A stretch of DNA of 32,553 nt from a bacterium (GCA_016934675.1 JAFGSJ010000012.1:1-32553); one strand, 5' to 3'. Positions 23,545-32,401 are shown, numbered from the stretch's first letter. The notes: generated by a model not told the origin, from the letters alone. Made by a program: numbers and translations.

Positions 23545-25884
23545 TTATCCATAGGTCCGATTGAGAAGTCGTTGGACCCTGGCTTGCAGTTCCTTATAAT
23601 CGAAAGGCTTTGTCATGTAATCGTCGGTCCCGAGTTGAAAACCTTTCAGTTTGTCTTCGGCAGAGTCACGAGAGGTCAACATGATAAACGGGATAAAAGC
23701 GGTCAAAATATTGCGGCGCATGGCCTTACAGAAATCGAATCCGTTCATTCGGGGCATATTGATGTCCGAAATAACCAGATTGGGCGTATGCTTTTCGACC
23801 ATGATCAAGCCTTCTTCGCCATTGTTGGCGGTGATCACCTCGCAATTGATCTGTTTGAGTGAAGCTTTGACCATCAACTGTATTTTCGGTTCATCATCGA
23901 CGACCAGGACCTTGGGCTTGGTAAGCCCGCGTGCTTTAAGATCAGGTGGTGGTTGGGGCCGGGCTGAGACTTCATCCTTTGCTTGATCAGGCGTGATAAA
24001 ATCTGCCGGCTTCGTTACTTGAGTACCGCAAAAGGGACACATGGACCAATCCGGTTCGAGCTTTTTCTTACAGGACTCACAGAACAGGTTGAGGATTTGG
24101 CCGCAGTATGGGCACGATTTGAACTCAGGCTGGGTCGGTTTCTCACAACGGGGGCAGAAAGCAGATGAGGCCAATTCTTCCACATGGATGACTTTGGCGA
24201 CTTCTTCCGGGGTGGTAATACCCGCCCTGATTTTCTGGATACTGTCATTGATCAGCGGGATCATGCCTTCATTAATGGCTTCCTGTTTGATCACATCTTC
24301 ATTCTCCCGGGCCGTGATCCGTTCACGCAATTTGGGGGTCATGGCCAGGACTTCGTACATTCCGATCCGACCGCGATAGCCCGATTGATTGCATTCCTCA
24401 CATCCTTCTCCGTGATAGTAGGTGATATCTTTATGGCGGGCAAGCTTCAACTGATGAATGACCCAATCGGGCGGCGTATATTCTTTCTTACAGTTCGGGC
24501 AGATTTTACGAACAAGCCGCTGGGCTATGATGAGTAGGACCGATGACGAAACCAGGAATGGTTCGATCCCGATATCGACCAGACGTGTAATAGTCGAGAC
24601 CGTATCGTTCGTATGGAGAGTCGAGAAGACGAGATGCCCGGTTTGAGCAGCCTTAATCGCTATTTCAGCCGTTTCGTGGTCACGGATTTCACCGACCATG
24701 ATGATATTGGGGTCCTGGCGGAGAATCGAACGAAGTGAAGCGGCAAAGGTCAAACCAGCCCGTTCATTGATCTGGACCTGATTGATCCCTTTTAACTCAT
24801 ACTCGATCGGGTCCTCAATCGTGACAATATTGAGAGACTCATCCTGAACAGCGGCCAAAAAACTGTACAACGAAGTCGTTTTTCCGGAACCGGTGGGGCC
24901 CGTGACTAGAATCATGCCCTGTGGTTTCTGAATGGCTGCGTAGACTTGGCTTTCGATGGTCGGGTTCATGCCAAGTTTATCAAGCGAAACCAGGCTTTTT
25001 GATTGATCGAGTATTCGGATAACGACTTTCTCGCCATGACGTGTGGGTAAAGTCGAGACACGTAAATCGATCTCTCGCTTATCGACCTTCAACCTGATCT
25101 TACCGTCTTGCGGTTTCCGTTTTTCTGAGATGTCGATTTTAGCCATGATCTTAATCCGGGAAATGATTGGAGACTGCATCCATTTCGGCGCCTGCATCAT
25201 GGTCTTTAACCATCCGTCAAAGCGACCCCGGACCTGAAGGAATTTTTCATGGGGTTCCAGATGGATGTCAGAAATTCCTTTCTTGACGGCATCGACCACA
25301 ATCATGTTGACCATTTTAATAACAGGAGCATCCTCAGTCAACCGGGCTTCATCTTCGAGCAAGTCCGGCGTTGCTTCTTCACCATCATGTTCCTGTTCCG
25401 AGAACTCCAGGTCGCTGTCAAGAGTAATATTTTGTAGGACATTGCTAATCCCTTCATTGATATGAAAGGCGGTCTCGATACTACGCTCGATGGCCGAGCG
25501 GGTGGCGACATGAGGTATTACTCGATTGCCGCTGCCGAATTCGACATCCTGAATGACCGAAATATTGCGGGGCTGGTACAGGGCCAGGTTGATGATATTG
25601 CCGCTTCGATGGTACGGCAAACAGAGATGCTTGCGGGCAAATTGCTCGGGCACAATTTCCGCCGCTTCCAGATCGACTGCAGTATCAATCAGATCAATAA
25701 AGGGGACGTTAAAAAATTCTGATTTCATTTGGGCTAAGGTCAGTTCATCGATCAGACCAAGTTCGATCAGAAGATCGTCGACGATCAGCTCGGGTTTCTG
25801 CTCGAGTTTTTGCAGGACCAGATCGACCTGATTCTGGACGATTATTTCCTTTTCCAATAAAAAAGATACGATATCCTTGGCCAT
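23545..25884 (-). CDS. PilB/GspE-type assembly ATPase fused to zinc ribbons and a receiver
   Basis: 779 residues, longer than the about 560-580 of PilB. Order: N-terminal GspE domain (about 1-145), an acidic linker, then the ATPase (about 185-570) with Walker A GPTGSGKT (329-336), IEDPIEY Asp box, catalytic glutamate in MVGEIRD, TGHLVFSTLHT His box and the tetracysteine C462/C465/C495/C498. Extra parts follow: four CxxC pairs (C577/580, C591/594, C602/605, C616/619), i.e. two zinc-ribbon units, and a CheY-like receiver (about 657-775) with D707 and K759. Such ATPases power type IV pilus or type II secretion assembly from the cytoplasmic side. No pilin, platform or secretin gene is adjacent. 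ATG 25884 begins 9 bp after the FHA gene, so the two are coupled. Confidence 0.95.
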   Translation of the reverse strand: MAKDIVSFLLEKEIIVQNQVDLVLQKLEQKPELIVDDLLIELGLIDELTLAQMKSEFFNVPFIDLIDTAVDLEAAEIVPEQFARKHLCLPYHRSGNIINLALYQPRNISVIQDVEFGSGNRVIPHVATRSAIERSIETAFHINEGISNVLQNITLDSDLEFSEQEHDGEEATPDLLEDEARLTEDAPVIKMVNMIVVDAVKKGISDIHLEPHEKFLQVRGRFDGWLKTMMQAPKWMQSPIISRIKIMAKIDISEKRKPQDGKIRLKVDKREIDLRVSTLPTRHGEKVVIRILDQSKSLVSLDKLGMNPTIESQVYAAIQKPQGMILVTGPTGSGKTTSLYSFLAAVQDESLNIVTIEDPIEYELKGINQVQINERAGLTFAASLRSILRQDPNIIMVGEIRDHETAEIAIKAAQTGHLVFSTLHTNDTVSTITRLVDIGIEPFLVSSSVLLIIAQRLVRKICPNCKKEYTPPDWVIHQLKLARHKDITYYHGEGCEECNQSGYRGRIGMYEVLAMTPKLRERITARENEDVIKQEAINEGMIPLINDSIQKIRAGITTPEEVAKVIHVEELASSAFCPRCEKPTQPEFKSCPYCGQILNLFCESCKKKLEPDWSMCPFCGTQVTKPADFITPDQAKDEVSARPQPPPDLKARGLTKPKVLVVDDEPKIQLMVKASLKQINCEVITANNGEEGLIMVEKHTPNLVISDINMPRMNGFDFCKAMRRNILTAFIPFIMLTSRDSAEDKLKGFQLGTDDYMTKPFDYKELQARVQRLLNRTYG

Positions 25885-25893
25885 CAGTCTACC

Positions 25894-26577
25894 TCACGAA
25901 AGGACTTTCTGCGGATTTTCAAACCTGAAGGTTATACTGCCGATGGTAAATGCATTGTTGTGCTTCAAGCAGTATTCATAACCTTCGTCATATTTCATAC
26001 CCTCCATGACAATGCCGTTCTCGCTGAGCACTTCAAGTATGAATTCCTCATCCTGTTTATGAATCTCGACGTGTTGCCGCGAATAGCCGGCTTCGATCTC
26101 GGGATCATCATCCTGAAGCAGTATGTCGCTACATTTATGGCGACCGATGATGATCAGGTCCTGATCAAGCTGAAACTTGCGCCCGAGCATTGGGCCTTCG
26201 ACCACAACCAAGTGGGCATTGTGTACGGGAATAATCGTCGAAAATTCATCCTCTTCTGCCAGCTCATCATCGAGTGTGGATGTCAATGTTTCCATTTCGA
26301 TCTCGATCGAGAAACGAGGACTCAATTGATAGAGTTCACCATCGACAATTTTTTTTGCCTTGACCCGTTTATCGTCCAGAAAGATTCCTTTGGGAGCACC
26401 ACGGTCAATAATATAGTATCGATTGTTGAGAAGTCGCAGGGTCGCATGTCGTTTCGCAATCTCTTTATCGTTGATGACCAGATGGTTTCCGCGTTCTTTC
26501 TGACCGATATGGAGTATATCATCAAAATCCAAGGTGGCAAAAGATATCCCCTCTTTCAAAGCAGTGATTTTTGGCAT
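25894..26577 (-). CDS. Double FHA-domain protein
   Basis: 227 residues made of two FHA domains, which recognise phosphothreonine. First (about 15-95): HIGQKERGNHLVIND, IAKRHATL, KGIFLDDKRV, with the usual arginine after G replaced by glutamine. Second (about 130-220): IIIGRHKCSDILL, SRQHVEIHK, ENGIVMEG; here the GR, S and H positions are present. An acidic segment (about 98-115) joins them. The first domain may be weak or non-binding; the second is more canonical. The neighbours are a Ser/Thr kinase 41 bp upstream and the PilB-type ATPase 9 bp downstream, suggesting that kinase-generated phosphothreonine is read by this protein and passed to the motor; this is inference. Confidence 0.92.
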   Translation of the reverse strand: MPKITALKEGISFATLDFDDILHIGQKERGNHLVINDKEIAKRHATLRLLNNRYYIIDRGAPKGIFLDDKRVKAKKIVDGELYQLSPRFSIEIEMETLTSTLDDELAEEDEFSTIIPVHNAHLVVVEGPMLGRKFQLDQDLIIIGRHKCSDILLQDDDPEIEAGYSRQHVEIHKQDEEFILEVLSENGIVMEGMKYDEGYEYCLKHNNAFTIGSITFRFENPQKVLS

Positions 26578-26618
26578 AACCTTCTCCTTCGAGTCAAAGT
26601 GAGCTGAATACTATTCCC

Positions 26619-27857
26619 TCATATATTCATACTGTTAATTTCATACTCGTCAAGAGCTTCCAGCAATTCAGATACACTCGAAAATCTCTTGGCCGGGTCT
26701 TTTTCCATTAACCGAGCTACGATAGCGGAAAATGTGACAGGAAAACCAGGTAATACATCCACCAGGGGCACCGCTTGGTCTGTCAGGTGCTTCATGACCA
26801 GGGCTGCCGGCAACTCAGAATAAAACGGTAACTTGCCTGACAGCATTTCATACATGATGATACCTAATGAATACAGATCAGAGCGACCATCAACCTGATC
26901 ACCACTGACCTGTTCCGGTGACATATAGGCCGGTGTACCGATGAGTCCCCCAGCCGAAGTAATATCAGTCGAGTCCGAAGTATGGGCAATCCCGAAGTCG
27001 AGGACCTTGACCACATCATCATGGGTAATCAGTATGTTCTGCGGTTTCAGGTCTCGATGAATGATCCCGAGTTCATGGATGGCCTGTAATGCGGAACAGA
27101 TCGGCCTGAGTAAGGCCAATGTCTCGGGAATCGGTATCGGCCCCATACTCTTTATCTTGTTTTTTAACGACTTGCCGTCGATGTATTCCATGGAAATGAA
27201 ACGTGCTCCCCGATGTTCACCCAAATCATGAATCCGGACTACATTCTGATGAATTATTTTCCGAGCAAGGACAATTTCACGTTTAAATCGCTTGATAACA
27301 ATCGGGTCCTGGCTGAGGTCCGTCTTTAAGAATTTCATGGCTACATCGACATTCAACTCCTTGTCATTCGCCAGATACACTGTGCCCATGCCACCCCGAC
27401 CAATCATTTTGCAGATTATATAACGCTTCGAAATGATCATATCTGCAGGTAGATTGGTGATATCAAGTGGTGGCAGATCCTCGCCGTAAACCCTCTTCAA
27501 TATGACATTGACCCGGGCTACAAGTTCAACCGCATCAAAAGGCTTGGAAATGAAATCATCAGCACCTGACTCGAGACCGCGTATCCGGTCCGGGACCTCG
27601 CTCCGCGTCGTCAGAAATATGAGCGGGATATCTTTGAATGTCTCGTCACGTCTGAGATTCCAGCAGAATTCCCAGCCATCCATATTGGGCATATTTATAT
27701 CGGAAATAACAAGATGCGGCTGTTCCTGGTTGATCTTGTCGAGCGCATCCTGCCCGTCGATCGCTTCAACGACACTGAAACCTGCTTTTTTCAAGGCCAG
27801 TGAGAGCAACAAGCGGATTTTAGGCTCATCATCGAGGACCATTATTTTTCTGCTCAT
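26619..27857 (-). CDS. Receiver-Ser/Thr kinase fusion
   Basis: 412 residues. A receiver (1-125, DDEPK, D53 in ISDINMP, K105) is joined by a short linker to a Hanks-type protein kinase (about 140-405): glycine loop GRGGMGTVY, K175 in VAMKF, HRDLKPQN with D269, DFG at 287-289, YMSPEQ, and GRSDLYSLG. All catalytic residues are retained, so it should be active, with the receiver giving control by a two-component histidine kinase. The C-terminus has no membrane helix or PASTA repeat, unlike PknB-type kinases, so it is cytosolic. The receiver closely resembles that of the PilB-type protein in the same operon. It is the first gene of a three-gene operon (kinase, FHA, ATPase). Confidence 0.94.
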   Translation of the reverse strand: MSRKIMVLDDEPKIRLLLSLALKKAGFSVVEAIDGQDALDKINQEQPHLVISDINMPNMDGWEFCWNLRRDETFKDIPLIFLTTRSEVPDRIRGLESGADDFISKPFDAVELVARVNVILKRVYGEDLPPLDITNLPADMIISKRYIICKMIGRGGMGTVYLANDKELNVDVAMKFLKTDLSQDPIVIKRFKREIVLARKIIHQNVVRIHDLGEHRGARFISMEYIDGKSLKNKIKSMGPIPIPETLALLRPICSALQAIHELGIIHRDLKPQNILITHDDVVKVLDFGIAHTSDSTDITSAGGLIGTPAYMSPEQVSGDQVDGRSDLYSLGIIMYEMLSGKLPFYSELPAALVMKHLTDQAVPLVDVLPGFPVTFSAIVARLMEKDPAKRFSSVSELLEALDEYEINSMNI

Positions 27858-28029
27858 AACACACTCATTCTTGTGAAATAGGCCAGTTTAACTTCATCCC
27901 CTCATAGAATTCCGTCATAATGGACGACAGGATGATTGTTCAATCTTTCGGATGAGTGACCATCCAATCATTTCATAGCAGACAATTTTAAAATTAACAA
28001 GAGCAAAACATGCGCGGGACCGGATTTGA

Positions 28030-28635
28030 TCAAAAACCTTCCAGGACATAATCCGCTCTGATACCACAATAGTCCTCCGGGTTGATTATTCCAGGACCCT
28101 CAGATAATTGGTTCGTCGTGGGGCGGTCAGACCAGAAATCATTCGATTCCAATGGATCGAATACTTTAAGGCCCTGTGGTAACAGTATCAACGATGACCG
28201 ATGAATCTCGTCACTTTCGTGGATTAATCGATCGATGAAAAACAAAGTCCCGGCGAAAAAACCATGTTTTTTGACTGCTTGAATGGCATAAGCCGAGCAC
28301 GATGGATAACAGGGACACTCGCGCCCATCAATAGTGGTCAGATAGGTATTATAGAGACGTAAAGGCAGAACAAATAAACCTGTCATGTCCCAGTCAGATA
28401 AGGCAGAGTTGTTTTCCAACCTTTCCTGACCATCGGGTAGGGGCGAGTCATCGTTGTTCGATGCGCCGACAGTGAATGGCGAACGCATGGGATCAGCCGA
28501 GACACATGGCATAAAGAACAATAACATCGGCACGACCATGAGCATGAGAAGACGAAAACTACGCCCAGTTCTCGCCGAGCATGCCCCTAGGCCCATTTCC
28601 CAATAGAATGTATCTAATTCTATCAGACCGATCAT
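28030..28635 (-). CDS. YidD-domain protein with signal sequence
   Basis: 201 residues. The core (about 85-145) is a YidD/haemolytic-domain segment: LRLYNTYLTTIDGRECPCYPSCSAYAIQAVKKHG, with the family's CxxYPSCSxYA pattern (C109, C113) and an extra C107. YidD usually is an about 80-residue inner-membrane-associated factor that helps YidC-dependent insertion. Here an N-terminal hydrophobic segment (about 29-46, likely cleavage after VSA at 47) precedes a spacer, and a 55-residue tail follows, so it would be exported or anchored. ATG 28635 comes 2 bp after the DHH stop, with AGGAAAA upstream. The genome neighbours do not include yidC, rnpA or rpmH, the usual companions. Whether it still assists membrane insertion is open. 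Confidence 0.78.
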   Translation of the reverse strand: MIGLIELDTFYWEMGLGACSARTGRSFRLLMLMVVPMLLFFMPCVSADPMRSPFTVGASNNDDSPLPDGQERLENNSALSDWDMTGLFVLPLRLYNTYLTTIDGRECPCYPSCSAYAIQAVKKHGFFAGTLFFIDRLIHESDEIHRSSLILLPQGLKVFDPLESNDFWSDRPTTNQLSEGPGIINPEDYCGIRADYVLEGF

Positions 28636-28637
28636 GA

Positions 28638-29732
28638 CTAATTTTCCTCAGGAAAGAGATCGGGGAGATACCCATCCGGTTTGCGTTTGAAAACCTGCTT
28701 TGCCTTGTAATCAGACAGGGCCAGAATATTCAGGAAACGCTGAACAATGAGCCGGATCACGGCTTGCTTCTGGTCCTGTGTGTAATTCTCGAATGGAACA
28801 TTACCGCCGGCTGTCTTTTCATGACCGCCACCAAAACCAAGCCCCCGGAGAATTTTCATGGCTATGGTCCCGGCATACCAGCCCCGTCGCGATGTCCTGA
28901 CCGATATGAATAGCTGATGGGAATATTCACCAAGACAGAGTGTCCAACGTATGTTTTCTACCCTGATCAACAATTCAGCCAACTCGGCCACATTTTCTGC
29001 GTTATTCAACTGTCCCATGTCACAAATGAGCGCATCCTTGACTTGATACGAATTTTCAATCGAGTCAGCCAGCTTTTTTAAATACGAGCGGGTAATCGTG
29101 GGATTCTCTATATTGGCCAGAGTTTTCAGCGATACAAGCGGAAATAAATAGGTAAATGCTTCGTAATCAACTCTGTTTCGGGAACGAAGCAGGTTATTTG
29201 TGTCCGTCTTTAATCCATAAAAAAGAGCAGTTGCGACCCGCTGGCTTGGAACTAGATCAAGTTCCCGACAATACTCGGTCATGATGGTCGAAGTGCTCCC
29301 ATAATCAGGACGAATATCGGCAAACAGACATTTAGTGCTCTCATGACGCAAAGGGTGATGATCGATGACAATCTGAGGATAATGGGACAACGGGAGAGGA
29401 TTGTTACCGGTCCTGGGTTGCGTATCGATCAGACAGATGATCGAAAAGGATGAGGGGTCAATCTGCTGAAACTGGACCAGATTGATCTTCAGCCGCCTGA
29501 CAAATTCCCGGTTCTCAAAACGTCCAATGTGACCACTATACGTGATCAGGCTCCTTTTATGACCCTTTTCCCTCAGTATATACTGCAAGGCATATGCCGA
29601 GGCAATCGTATCCGGATCAGGATTATTGTGACAAATGATCAGTACTTTTCGCTTGCGGCCAATTATTTCAAATATGGCGTGGGGGTCCATTCTGCTGTAT
29701 CGATTTTCGCTGATGTTAGCCTGAAGTATCAT
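28638..29732 (-). CDS. DHH-family phosphoesterase
   Basis: 364 residues. Motifs: H35-N-N-P-D39-P-D41 (metal site I), IDTQPR (D103), IDHHPL (D124, H125, H126), GLKTDTNN (D177) and the DHHA1 signature GGGHEKTAGG (301-310). Members such as NrnA hydrolyse 3'-phosphoadenosine 5'-phosphate and short RNAs (2-5 nucleotides); some hydrolyse cyclic dinucleotides. The substrate here is not readable from sequence, and there is no PAS/GGDEF region or membrane helix as in GdpP. The start is uncertain: ATG 29732 has poor spacing to its purine-rich site and an in-frame ATG lies at 29690. The YidD-like gene follows directly and a SpoT-like gene precedes it by 94 bp. Confidence 0.9.
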   Translation of the reverse strand: MILQANISENRYSRMDPHAIFEIIGRKRKVLIICHNNPDPDTIASAYALQYILREKGHKRSLITYSGHIGRFENREFVRRLKINLVQFQQIDPSSFSIICLIDTQPRTGNNPLPLSHYPQIVIDHHPLRHESTKCLFADIRPDYGSTSTIMTEYCRELDLVPSQRVATALFYGLKTDTNNLLRSRNRVDYEAFTYLFPLVSLKTLANIENPTITRSYLKKLADSIENSYQVKDALICDMGQLNNAENVAELAELLIRVENIRWTLCLGEYSHQLFISVRTSRRGWYAGTIAMKILRGLGFGGGHEKTAGGNVPFENYTQDQKQAVIRLIVQRFLNILALSDYKAKQVFKRKPDGYLPDLFPEEN

Positions 29733-29780
29733 CCTGACCGTTGATTGTATCTCTGCTTGTTTTTAATCTTGTTGTCCCTG

Positions 29781-29792
29781 TATCGATCGATA
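29781..29792. repeat. Perfect 12-bp palindrome TATCGATCGATA
   Basis: Lies alone in the 94-bp gap between the SpoT-like and DHH genes. It may be a protein-binding site or chance; the sequence gives no more. Confidence 0.25.
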
Positions 29793-29826
29793 AAGCCAGG
29801 TATTACCCATGAAGTGTTGCCTGAAC

Positions 29827-31938
29827 TTAGGAAAAGACACGCAGTTTATATCCATAATAATTAACTTTGACAATATTTTTTGCAAAATCGTAAATACTCA
29901 TATTCTTGGCATCGAATTGGACTTTAAAGGTGACTTTACCGACAGTTCCCTTGGTCGTCAAATCAAAACGGGTCTGCTCGATGTTGATCTGTGGACTCAG
30001 TTTCTGGGCGAATGAGGCCAATTCCATGGGCTGATTACGCAACCAGACTTCAACATAAAGGTAATTACTACGATTGAAAAAGTCGAGCATGGTAATGGCT
30101 TCGACGAGATTAAGGTCGCCCCGGCCGATGGCCCGGTCGATCAGCAGATCGTCAGCCCTGGTGAACGTACGGCTCGTATTGCGGATATGCGTTCTTAAGT
30201 TTTCGGCAGATGTGCTAAAAATGGCACCCACTCTGTCAAGGAAAGCCCTTCCTTTTTCGAGGGCTAATTCATCTGAACTCCGCAGATATTTTGCCAGGCG
30301 GGCCCTCGTTCCGGATTGACAAAACAATAGCCAGCCTGGGTCAACTTTGATTTTTGATTGGTCCGGCGTTCTGCCTCGAGCACTGCTCAAGCAGGAATCG
30401 ACAAAAACAACCACACCTTCCGGTAAAGCTTCAAAGGGTGGGACCTCACGTTTATTCTTCCCCCACAGGTCCTCGCAGATTGTTACCGATTGTAAGCCCT
30501 TGAGAACGTCCTCATGGATTTTGTCTGCAAAATCAAGGGATGTGGCGCCACGGGGCAATTCGATCGCCAGGTTTTTCGGAGTATAGACCACTATCCATGG
30601 TTGAAAGAGTTCCTCACGCGCGATGGCGAATATTTCATGCGATCCCTTGGCGACACGATTTAAAATCGTGATGATTCGTTCCTTTAACTCGTGCGGGGTG
30701 TCATCTTCTGCGTTTGCCAGTAGCCCGCGTCGAGAACGGGCTTCAGAGACCGAATCATTGATCCGGAAGAACAGACGTCCTCCAAAGGATTTGTTGTAAA
30801 CTTGAAGAAGTGTCCCGCGCTGAAAACGAAGCTGTCGGGCCGCAATATTCAAACGGCCCACAGCGAATTTTTCAATGACTCGGCCAATAATGGGACTTAT
30901 TTTTTTGCTGTTGTCCACGACAATGATTGTGTCAAACATCGGGTCCAAATAATCAATCGGCAGGTTGGCAATATCGAGTTCCCTGACAGGAGTGTGAATA
31001 TTGAATTTGTGCAAGGTGAATTCGAGCGTTCGGGGAACAAATTGAATATCACGAATGAATTTGGGCGAATAATGGTCCTTATCCATGAATTGATCGAGGA
31101 TTTTCTGCTTGAATGGCGCCAAATATTCCTTGTTTTTTTCTTGTTGCATTTTCCGGAAATCATCGAGAAAATCAGGATTAAAAAACGCACAACAACCGAG
31201 TAGCAACTCATTGGCAGAAACCGATATTTTAAAGAGCCGGGCCAGACGAACATAGACATCTTCCGTCTCGGTTGCGATTTCTTTTTGCAGATTAAACGCA
31301 GCACCCCCGTGACCGGAAAGTGTTTTGATATTATGTGTCCGGTCAGCGATTTTGACATAACCTACTCGAATACCATAATCCCGAATGAATTCCAGTAACT
31401 TGCGAAATGTCTCCTCCTTGGTCTCTTGGCGGGTCGACAAACGTACCTTGGTTGTTCCGCTTACGATACGCATTACATTATGCTGCAACTTGATCAAACT
31501 GGTCCGATCGATCACCCGCAATTGATCTTCATAATAACGAGTCCGAAACAGATTATCCGTGTTTAAACCAAAATCCTCGATATCATCGTGTTTTAATCCG
31601 CTGATGAGGGTGGTCAGACCCGTTAAATGCTGATCATTAATCAGATTTTTAACTGTTCCGATCAGGTGGGAATTGAAGACCAGTTCCCCATTCTTACGCC
31701 GCTCACCCCGATGAAGTAGGGCACTATAATGCAACTCATTAATAAAAATGGTCATGAGATCGTGATTATAAAGCCTGAAATGCATCTGCTGACGTGATTG
31801 AGCGATACTCTCCAATAAATCGAGACAAGTTGCCCGAAACTCGTCTGATAAGGCCGAACCATTGGGGTCCTTGATCTTTTCGAGAATCGAATCAACAACA
31901 TCTGCCGAGACCATTCTGTTCGATTGCTCTTGTTTCAT
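29827..31938 (-). CDS. SpoT-like HD hydrolase with TGS and ACT regions, no recognisable synthetase
   Basis: 703 residues. The N-terminal HD domain (about 60-260) keeps the alarmone-hydrolase residues: H91 (NSHLIG), H117-D118 and E121-D122 (HDDIED), N203 (IADRTHNIKTL). A TGS domain (about 447-480, VYTPKNLAIELPRGATSLDFADKIHEDV) and a C-terminal ACT-like region (about 625-703) follow, as in RelA/SpoT. The region between (about 330-440) shows none of the synthetase motifs (no GYQSLH, no ExQxRT), so it probably degrades ppGpp without making it. ATG 31938 is preferred; a TTG at 31947 is an alternative, and neither has a clear ribosome binding site. It is preceded by a near-consensus promoter. Confidence 0.9.
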   Translation of the reverse strand: MKQEQSNRMVSADVVDSILEKIKDPNGSALSDEFRATCLDLLESIAQSRQQMHFRLYNHDLMTIFINELHYSALLHRGERRKNGELVFNSHLIGTVKNLINDQHLTGLTTLISGLKHDDIEDFGLNTDNLFRTRYYEDQLRVIDRTSLIKLQHNVMRIVSGTTKVRLSTRQETKEETFRKLLEFIRDYGIRVGYVKIADRTHNIKTLSGHGGAAFNLQKEIATETEDVYVRLARLFKISVSANELLLGCCAFFNPDFLDDFRKMQQEKNKEYLAPFKQKILDQFMDKDHYSPKFIRDIQFVPRTLEFTLHKFNIHTPVRELDIANLPIDYLDPMFDTIIVVDNSKKISPIIGRVIEKFAVGRLNIAARQLRFQRGTLLQVYNKSFGGRLFFRINDSVSEARSRRGLLANAEDDTPHELKERIITILNRVAKGSHEIFAIAREELFQPWIVVYTPKNLAIELPRGATSLDFADKIHEDVLKGLQSVTICEDLWGKNKREVPPFEALPEGVVVFVDSCLSSARGRTPDQSKIKVDPGWLLFCQSGTRARLAKYLRSSDELALEKGRAFLDRVGAIFSTSAENLRTHIRNTSRTFTRADDLLIDRAIGRGDLNLVEAITMLDFFNRSNYLYVEVWLRNQPMELASFAQKLSPQINIEQTRFDLTTKGTVGKVTFKVQFDAKNMSIYDFAKNIVKVNYYGYKLRVFS

Positions 31939-31987
31939 CGATAACAACCCATAATCTTACCGCTCATTTGTGACTGCCTATCTATGC

Positions 31988-32016
31988 ATTATAGCAATTT
32001 TTTTTCGGAATGTCAC
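31988..32016 (-). promoter_or_regulatory. Extended -10 promoter of the SpoT-like gene
   Basis: Minus strand: GTGACA (32016-32011), 17-bp spacer with an A tract, TATAAT (31993-31988), preceded by TGC giving an extended -10. The start codon is about 50 bp downstream. It is a strong candidate. Confidence 0.75.
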
Positions 32017-32050
32017 TTGGAAAAAATGGGGACACTCGAATCTGACTCTC

Positions 32051-32078
32051 CCCAGGCTGAAGCCAGGGGCTTCGGACA
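32051..32078. repeat. Third hairpin-associated repeat (copy at right end)
   Basis: CCCCAGGCTGAAGCCAGGGG followed by CTTCGGAC. It shares AGGCTGAAGCC and CTTCGGAC with 283-308, but the stem is imperfect. It is placed next to copy B of the long dispersed repeat. Confidence 0.5.
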
Positions 32079-32086
32079 TACGTTAA

Positions 32087-32195
32087 CGCTGCGTCGCAGC
32101 CTTTGTAACGGCTTTAACCGTTTTTATCGTATTTTTTGTCATTTCAGGACGAACATCTGAAGGCGTTACCACGTCCATGAATGAAATCGACAGCC
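32087..32195 (-). repeat. Long dispersed repeat, copy B (inverted partner of 474-583)
   Basis: Its reverse complement matches 474-583 at about 93 percent by eye. Homology continues on the far side with the TACCAGG end at 32226-32250, matching the left terminal repeat of the 441-682 unit. Relative to copy A, about 20 bp containing a palindromic extragenic motif are inserted around 32202-32223. Confidence 0.8.
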
Positions 32196-32401
32196 CCTGA
32201 TCTGTCCCGAGCTTGTCGAGGGAATGTGGAACTCGAATAATTGTACCAGGGTGTGTGCTTGATCATTCCTTGAGAATTTCACCTCCCGACCCCCGCCAGC
32301 GAGGGACAGAGCCTGTTCTGGGCCCCAAAGACAATTTTGTTCCGCAGGACATACGCGTGTATAAGCGGGACAGTCAAACATCAACTATCTGGAAGCCTGC
32401 T

